DNA from: Unio delphinus
Taxonomy: Eukaryota; Mollusca; Bivalvia; Unionida; Unionidae
Direction of reading: 5' to 3'
Length of the DNA stretch: 64,000 nucleotides
Assembly (NCBI GenBank): GCA_029339505.1
Contig: JAQISU010000036.1
Coordinates: 2,423,001 to 2,487,000 of the forward strand
Within the stretch, counting starts at the first letter, position 1. Each line of letters opens with the position of its first letter. A program made the translations under genes and the position numbers. The notes beneath the pieces were generated by a model, which was given only the letters and a program-made list of their open reading frames with translations, searched no databases and had not been told where the DNA came from. Positions 56,700-64,000 of the stretch are shown here, one piece after another.

Positions 56700-58560
56700 G
56701 ATCCAAACCCTAAAGGGTAAGCATTACAACAAGAATCCAACCCTTTAAGGTAAGCATTAAAACCATAATCCGAACCTTTAGGGTAAGCATTTTAACCAGA
56801 ATTATACCCTTTAGGGTAAGCATTTTAACCAGAATTATACCCTTTAGGGTAAGCATTTTAACCAGAATTATACCCTTTAGGGTAAGCATTTTAACCAGAA
56901 TTATACCCCTTAGGGTAAGCATTTTAACCAGAATTATACCCTTTAGGGTAAGCATTTTAACCAGAATTATACCCCTTAGGGTAAGCATTTTAACCAGAAT
57001 TATACCCTTTAGGGTAAGCATTTTAACCAGAATTATACCCTTTAGGGTAAGCATTTTAACCAGAATTATACCCTTTAGGGTAAGCATTTTAACCAGAATT
57101 ATACCCCTTAGGGTAAGCATTTAAACCAGAATTATACCCTTTAGGGTAAACATTTTAACCAGAATAATACCCTTTAGGGTAAGCATTTTAACCAGAATTA
57201 TACCCTTTAGGGTAAGCATTTTAACCAGAATTATACCCCTTAGGGTAAGCATTTTAACCAGAATTATACCCTTTAGGGTAAGCATTTTAACCAGAATTAT
57301 ACCCCTTAGGGTAAGCATTTTAACCAGAATTATACCCTGTAGGGTAAGCATTTTAACCAGAATTATACCCCTTAGGGTAAGCATTTTAACCAGAATTATA
57401 CCCTTTAGGGTAAGCATTTTGACCAGAATTATACCCCTTAGGGTAAGCATTTTAACCAGAATTATACCCTTTAGGGTAAGCATTTTAACCAGAATTATAC
57501 CCTTTAGGGTAAGCATTTTAACCAGAATTATACCCCTTAGGGTAAGCATTTTAACCAGAATTATACCCTTTAGGCTAAGCATTAGAACCCGGATGCTACC
57601 CTTTAGGCTAAGCATTATAAACATAATCCTACTCTTAAGTGTAAGAATTAGACCCAGAATCCTACCCATTAGGGTATGGATAAAAACCATAATCCAAACC
57701 CTTTAGTTTAAGCATTAGACCAGAATACTCCCCTTTAGTGTAAACATTAGGATACTACCCTTATGGTAAGCATTAGAACCAAACTCCTACCCTTTAGGGT
57801 TAGCAATAGAACCAAAATCCTACCCTTTAGGATAAGTATTAAGACCAGAATCATACCCTTTAGGGTAAGGATAAAAACCAGAATCCTACCTTTAGGCTAA
57901 GCATTATAACCAGAATCCTACCCTTTTGTGTAAGCATTACAAAAAAAAAAACCCGACCATTTAGGGTAAGCATTAGAACCAGAATCATACCCTTTAGGGT
58001 AAGGATAAAAACAAGAATTCTACCCTTTAAGCTATGCATTAGAACCAGAATCCTACCCTTTTGTGTAAGAATTGAAACCGGAATCCTACCCTTTTGTGTA
58101 AGAATTGAAACCGGAATCCTACCCTATTGTGTAAGAATTGAAACCGGAATCCTACCCTTTTGTGTAAGAATTGAAACAGGAATCCTACCCTTTAGGTTAA
58201 GCATTAAAAGCACAATTCTACTCTTAAGTGTAAGAATTAGAATCAAAATCCTACCCTTTAGGGTAAGGATAAAAACCAGAATTCTACCCTTTAAGCTAAG
58301 CATTAGAACCAGAATCCTACCCTTTAGTGTAAGCATTACAAAAAAAAAAACCGACCTTTTAGGGTAAGCATTAGAACCAGAATCGTACCATTTAGTGAAA
58401 GCATTAGAACCGGAATCCCACCCTTTTTGGTAAGCACTAAAACCAGAATATTACGGTTAGCATTTGCATTAGGGTATTACCCTTCATGGTAAGCATTGGC
58501 AATATAATCGATCCCATTATAGTGAGTGTTCCATTAAAATCCCACCTTTTCTGTGAGTAT
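56700..58560. repeat. 33-bp minisatellite with telomere-like motif
   Basis: About 55 units of ACCCTTTAGGGTAAGCATTT-TAACCAGAATTAT. The part 56780-57570 is nearly homogeneous and the part 57600-58560 is diverged. Each unit has ACCCTTTAGGGT, an almost perfect palindrome. The 11-codon unit yields long spurious minus-strand frames. Confidence 0.95.
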
Positions 58561-59500
58561 TAGCATTAGATTCCTGCCCAAGAAGTTACGATTTTATATT
58601 ACGACTGCATCACAGTCTTTAAGTATTAGCTGTCTTCATCGTCTATTCTCCTTTGTATCTGATGGTTGGCTGTGCTACTACAGCTAACCTTTTAAGTGCC
58701 ATAATGCCGGTAAGTATTTTGCTGTTAAGGAGATACTGTTATCTGTTAATGAGCCATCTATCAGCCACATTCGACATGGGGGTTAATGGCGATTTTGTTC
58801 ATCTCTCCCAGCTGTTGTTTTGGCAAATATGTCTCGCATGTATATTACCCCTTGTCAACTTTTAAGATTCGCATATTCAACACATCTTGACGCAAAGGTA
58901 AATAAGTAATGTGCCTAACCATGTATACAAGTTTTATGATCATAACTTTGTAGAACTCGTGCAGGAAAACCATACTGCATTGCTTATCTTAGAGCAAAAA
59001 CAGAAGCTGGTCCTATACTTAGATATTATACGTAGAATGTCAGGGCACGGAGTGCGCAAGCGTCATGGTTGCTGCTTGCAGCAATATCTATGACTCAGAT
59101 GTTGAAGGTGTTACGTGAATGAATAAATTTACTTGCAATAAGTTTCACCTGGAATAAGAAAGAGCACTCATTAATGTGGATCCAATGTATTTTCAATGAG
59201 GACAGCAACAGGGGTCTTATTTACTGTCTATGGTGTAGTTATTTTTGCATTCGTAACAGGTAAGTAATTTCTTATATTATTTTCAAACTAATTTAAACTG
59301 CGAAAAAATCATGCCTTCATACATGTGTTAGGCGTGGTTTGGTGTTTTACAGCATACGAATATACGTATGTCATCTTCACTCGGGTTGATCAATGTTATG
59401 AATCGAATACAGACCCTTTCAAATCACCAGCCCGGAGCACAAACCGCAAAACCACAGCAGCTCCGGTCTCCAATTATATGACACACGCAAAATAGCGTAT
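58561..59500. other. intergenic stretch
   Basis: Short plus-strand frames at 58653-58865 and 58911-59093 show no motif. No gene is called. Confidence 0.35.
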
Positions 59501-59506
59501 TGCATC

Positions 59507-59612
59507 ATACATATATACATACATACATACATACATACATACATACATACATACATACATACATACATACATACATACATACATACATACGTACGTACGT
59601 ACGTACAGACAG
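59507..59612. repeat. (CATA)n microsatellite with CGTA and CAGA variants
   Basis: About 84 bp of CATA/ATAC repeats pass into CGTA and then CAGA repeats. Confidence 0.95.
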
Positions 59613-59614
59613 AC

Positions 59615-60175
59615 AGACAGACGCTGAGAAAATGACACATCAATAAGTAGCTGCGATGTTGTAGCCTAAACTTGATTTGTTGTGACTGAGGCTACAAACT
59701 GATTCCATATCATGTAATGGAGATTAAAGAATCGTCACTAAAGTCAGAAAAACAATAGTGTAGAAATCTACTACATAAGTATAGTGATTTTACTTTAATA
59801 AGCCCTGACACGTTAAATAAATTGGCATGGGTACACTAACATCAAAGTGTCCGCCATGACAGATAACTCGAGACTCTCGCCGTAACTTCTTTTCTATATA
59901 AAGCTTGCCAGCCCATAGTTGGATATTCTAGTCTTTGTTATTATCAATCAAGTGGCGAATAATGGCTTCTTGGTTGAATTTCAAAGTTACCCATAAACCG
60001 TATTTACTTTTAATGCGCATAATTTCTGACTCAAACCGCGACATATTTATATTACGATTTGTTTACGTTTCCAAAGAAGGTCTCAATGTCCTTATTTGGT
60101 ACACAAGCAAACGAGGCTGAGCACGGAAGAAATCATTATTTGAGCTAATATAGCGAACGATTGAAACAAAAGTAT
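59615..60175. other. intergenic stretch
   Basis: No gene, repeat or RNA recognised. Confidence 0.4.
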
Positions 60176-60178
60176 CGG

Positions 60179-60232
<54 letters not shown>

Positions 60233-60674
60233 CAGACTTTGTATAGCGTCTAATTTGTAGAAGCTATATGAACTTTGCTATAATGATATGACTGCAAAAA
60301 TCAAAAGTCAAAAACACCATGAAATTAGAAAATATGACAAATGCTGAAAACATTTAAGGTATGAAACATTATTAGGTCTTTAAGTTTTTTCTTGCAGTCG
60401 ATAAAGGTGACTTTTAAGAGAATTCTTGAAAGATATTACTGTGTCTTTGTGCGTAATTTCAATGGGCAATTCATTCCACGTTGGTGGGCCCTATGCGAAA
60501 GAGCCTTGTCCGTATAAGTTCGTTTTCATAATTGGAATAATAAATATACGATTGTCAGAAGAGGAGCGTAATTATCATGCTGGTGTGTACACATGGGATA
60601 GGCCAGATAGGTACGTTGAACTGGAGTCCGTCAGTGAAACATAGGACAGAGAACAAATTTTGTGTTTGATTCAA
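60179..60674 (-). mobile_element. 5'-truncated L2/CR1-like LINE, copy 2
   Basis: The (TAA)n tail at 60179-60231 and following sequence match the 3' end of the LINE at 10884-12133, including GTGTCTTTGTG, TTTCAATGGGCAATTC and ACAAATTTTGTGTTTGATTC. Only the last 440 bases of the element are kept, and reading frames are broken. Confidence 0.85.
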
Positions 60675-60960
60675 GAAAGGTAAACGAGATTATACAGCTA
60701 TTTCTACAATGATTTCTGATATTTCCGGTATTAAATAAGAGGATTACTCAATTTATTTCATTATGGACAAGGAACATGTTCAAATTATTGATATTAGGCT
60801 AAAACAAAAAGGCTTCCTCCACTCTCCACTGACACATGTATGCTCTTGTTAGTACCCCGTTCACGAGGTGGGAGTACTGGTACTAATATTAATACTAATC
60901 AATGAGGTGAAAGCTGGTGCTCGTGTCCTATCGTAGCTTCCACAGTCCAAGTTTGATCAT

Positions 60961-60963
<3 letters not shown>

Positions 60964-61017
<54 letters not shown>
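60964..61017. repeat. (TG)n microsatellite
   Basis: About 53 bp of TG repeats adjoining the tail of SINE B copy 4. Confidence 0.95.
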
Positions 61018-61019
<2 letters not shown>

Positions 61020-61287
61020 AATTAGGATCTGTAACGTAGCTTTAAAAATATTCAGTCATATGTGGCAGGTTATAGTTATGTCTAGCACTGGGGCATCATA
61101 CCTGCGACGCGTAGAATGAAGTACCCGTCCAGTCACCTGACACCAATCCGACTAACCCTCTTCATGCTGTGCGCCTAGCGAGACAGCTGTTAGTACCATT
61201 ATGTAAGTCTTTGCTATGACTCCGCCGGGGTTCGAACCAACGATCTACCGCTTCTGAAGCGGACGCTTTGCCACCTTAGCGGTCATT
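61018..61287 (-). mobile_element. SINE family B copy 4, worn
   Basis: Diverged and slightly deleted relative to the copy at 44140. The B box reads GGTTCGAACCC on the minus strand (GGGTTCGAACC region near 61230), and the tail abuts (TG)n. Confidence 0.8.
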
Positions 61288-61309
61288 GATTATAGGGACT
61301 GGTAACGTT

Positions 61310-62040
61310 AATTGTTTCTCAACACTTACTGGGATTAATACCGATAAATGTTTCCAAGTATTGTGACCAGTACCGATAATTGTTTTCATTTACTTTCTGT
61401 GACCAATACGGTTTACTGTCTCCAAATACTTTATGTGACTGGTACAGATAATTGTTTCCATTTGTTTACTGTGACCAGTGCCGATAATTGTTTCCATTTA
61501 CTTCTGTGAGAGTACTGATAATTGTTTCCATTTACTTCTGTGAGAGTACTGATAATTGTTTCCATTTACTTCTGTGAGAGTACTGATAATTGTTTCCATT
61601 TACTTCTGTGAGAGTACTGATAATTGTTTCCATTTACTTCTGTGAGAGTACTGATAATTGTTTCCATTTACTTCTGTGAGAGTACTGATAATTGTTTCCA
61701 TTTACTTCTGTGACAGTACTGATAATTGTTTAAAAATGCCGTGAATTGTACCGATACTTATTTCCAAATACTTACTGTGAATTGTACCAATAATTGTTTC
61801 CAAATATTTTCCGTCACCAGTACTGATAATTGTTTCCAAATACTGTCTGTGACCAGTACTGGTAATTGTTTCCAAATACTGTCTGTGACCAGTACTGGTA
61901 ATTGTTTCCAAATACTGTCTGTGACCAGTACTGATAATTGTTTCCAAATACTTTCTGTGATTTCTACCGATACATGTTTTCAAATACTTTCTGTGACTCG
62001 TACCGATAATTGTTTCCATTTACTTACTGTGACTTAGAGC
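61310..62040. repeat. 34-36-bp minisatellite, two subtypes
   Basis: Units share GATAATTGTTTCCA. The segment 61500-61730 has identical 34-bp units ending ACTTCTGTGAGAGTACT. The segments on both sides have 36-bp units with AATACTTTCTGTGACCAGTA. Confidence 0.92.
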
Positions 62041-62434
62041 GAAAACTATTTCTAGCTATTATCTGTTTACCTTATTCCCGCTGAACATTGTTGAGAATAA
62101 TGAATATGCCAGAATAAACAGTGCAATGTGTTATCAATAAACGTCTTACGGTTTATGTAGTACAATAGCCATTGCGGATTGATAATGTGATATACATTTT
62201 CACAATGTATATATCATATGTACCATAGTTTGAATGCATATTTCGGAGATATCATTTACATCTTGTGATCTTTTTTAAAATATCTAATAGTTCCCTTATT
62301 AGTAGTGCCCTACAATTTGTTTCTTTTTAATGTAAATTAAAAATTCACGATAACTAAATTAATCTGGTTAATTTGTGTCTGAATTTAAGTATTACTCCTC
62401 TCTTGACTTACATGACAAAGGAATGATTTAAATA

Positions 62435-62439
<5 letters not shown>
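62041..62439. other. intergenic stretch
   Basis: A/T-rich, nothing recognised. Confidence 0.4.

Positions 62440-62493
<54 letters not shown>
62440..62493. repeat. (TA)n microsatellite
   Basis: About 54 bp of TA repeats. Confidence 0.95.
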
Positions 62494-62497
<4 letters not shown>

Positions 62498-62499
62498 AA

Positions 62500-63000
62500 A
62501 ACATGGTTATGCATCATTCACAGTGTGAATTGGAAGCATGGTTTAGGGTATAACGGGACCAATTGTACAACCCCAGGTGGGCAGAGCTTAAGGTGTAGGG
62601 AACATACCATTCAGAAAAAAATAAGACTAGATATAATTGGTACATTATCTAAGAGTTGTACTTTCTGTTAGGCTTTAAAAAGGTTAAGCTTCTTGGTAAC
62701 ATGTGAGATTATGTTAATTTATATCTAGATCATATTTTGTATTTTTATGATTTTTAAATGCGGCACACTGGGTGAAAATGTATCTTTTGTGTCTAGATAA
62801 CTCTGTCTAGCTCAAGCAGAGTTATCTCTCCTAAATACACTATACCTGTTTCTGTCTTTGTCAAATTGACAATCTAAGATTGTTCTCTTTGACAGTGAGT
62901 GACATGTATGGTGAAGTAGGATAGAAAGTATATTTATTTTACAAAACGTCAGCATTGAGGTCTATGGAAAAACAATTGGTACCGTGATACCTATACATAC
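62500..63000. other. intergenic stretch
   Basis: No gene. Short GATTGACAATCT-like inverted segments around 62800-62890 are noted only. Confidence 0.35.
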
Positions 63001-63105
63001 GGGATGTGTATTGGAAACATGGTTATGCATACACGATGTGGATTGAAAACATGGCTATGCATACGCGATGTGTATTGGAAACATGGTTATGCATCCACGA
63101 TGCAT
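63000..63105. repeat. 39-bp tandem triplet
   Basis: Three units of GGAAACATGGTTATGCATAC with ACGATGTGTATT. Confidence 0.85.
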
Positions 63106-63109
63106 AACC

Positions 63110-64000
63110 TACATTTAAGTATTAACACCTACATTTTAAGTATTACACACCTAAATTTTAAGTATTACACACCCACATTTGAAATATTACACACCTAAAT
63201 TTTAAGTATTACATACCTTAATTTTAAGTATTACACACCTACATTTTAAGTATTACACACCTAAATTTTAAGTATTACACACCTACATTTTAAGTATTAC
63301 ACACCTACATTTTAAGTATTACACACCTAAATTTTAAGTATTACATACCTTAATTTTAAGTATTACACACCTACATTTTAAGTATTACACAACTAAATTT
63401 TAAGTATTACACACCTACATTTTAAGTATTACACACCTACATTTTAAGTATTACATACCTAAATTTTAAGTATTACACACCTACATTTTAAGTATTACAC
63501 ACCTACATTTTAAGTATTACACACCTAAATTTTAAGTATTACACACCTACATTTTAAGTATTACGCACCTAAATTTAAAGTATTACACACCTAAATTTTA
63601 ATTATTACACACCTACATTTTAAGTATTACACACCTAAATTTTAAGTATTACACACCTACATTTTAAGTATTACACACCTAAATTTTAATTATTACACAC
63701 CTACATTTTAAGTATTACACACCTAAAGTTTAAGTATTACACACCTAAATTTTAAGTTTTACACACCTACATTTTAAGTATTACACACCTACATTTTAAG
63801 TATTACACACCTACATTTTAAGTATTACACACCTACATTTTAAGTATTACACACCTAAATTTTAAGTATTGCACACCTACATTTTAAGTATTACACACCT
63901 ACATTTTAAGTATTACACACCTAAATTTTAAGTATTGCACACCTACATTTTAAGTATTACACACCTACATTTTAAGTATTGCACACCTAAATTTTAAGTA
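63110..64000. repeat. 22-bp minisatellite, open at the window edge
   Basis: About 40 units of TTTAAGTATTACACACCTAC-AT, with CTACAT and CTAAAT forms alternating. The array continues beyond base 64000. Confidence 0.95.

Noticed and set aside
56710..57690. Two long minus-strand frames with an 11-residue repeat
   Set aside because: Explained by the 33-bp minisatellite.

Overview
The window looks like an intron-rich, repeat-rich chromosome segment of a marine invertebrate, most likely a mollusc and perhaps a bivalve. The evidence is eukaryotic split-gene structure, two tRNA-derived SINE families of a kind I associate with molluscs, L2/CR1-like and RTE-like LINE relics with microsatellite tails, a Polinton DNA-polymerase relic, and very many minisatellites. 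The species call is inference.

The one clear host gene lies on the minus strand from 38971 down to 3471. It encodes an SLC3A1/rBAT-like heavy chain of a heteromeric amino-acid transporter: a cytoplasmic N-terminus, one membrane helix, a conserved linker cysteine, then an extracellular GH13-like barrel without the usual catalytic nucleophile motif. Ten coding exons were placed with consistent splice phases. One segment of roughly 50 residues between exons 9 and the last exon was not found. Introns are filled with tandem repeats and transposon relics, and several exon borders directly touch satellites. In one case the 39-bp minisatellite unit carries a copy of the 3' splice site.

Layout: 1-3.4 kb, downstream flank with a decayed LINE endonuclease. 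3.5-39 kb, the rBAT-like gene, whose introns hold the Polinton relic (5.1-7.8 kb), an L2-like LINE inside a 23-bp array (9.9-12.9 kb), an RTE-like LINE (15.9-17.6 kb) and large minisatellites up to 34.8 kb. 39-42 kb, upstream flank with SINEs. 42.0-47.0 kb, the most unusual object: a 5,011-bp element with 1.43-kb near-perfect terminal inverted repeats. Each repeat carries an intact copy of the same small cysteine-rich gene, and the core holds two further intact ORFs, a long hairpin and a nested SINE. 47-64 kb, no convincing gene; minisatellites, MITE-like and LINE relics, ending inside a 22-bp array that leaves the window.

The 5-kb element is the best candidate for an undescribed system. It sits inside an older SINE, has a probable 5-bp target duplication and AG...CT ends, and encodes no recognisable transposase or polymerase. 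It could be a non-autonomous Polinton-like or virus-like element mobilised in trans.
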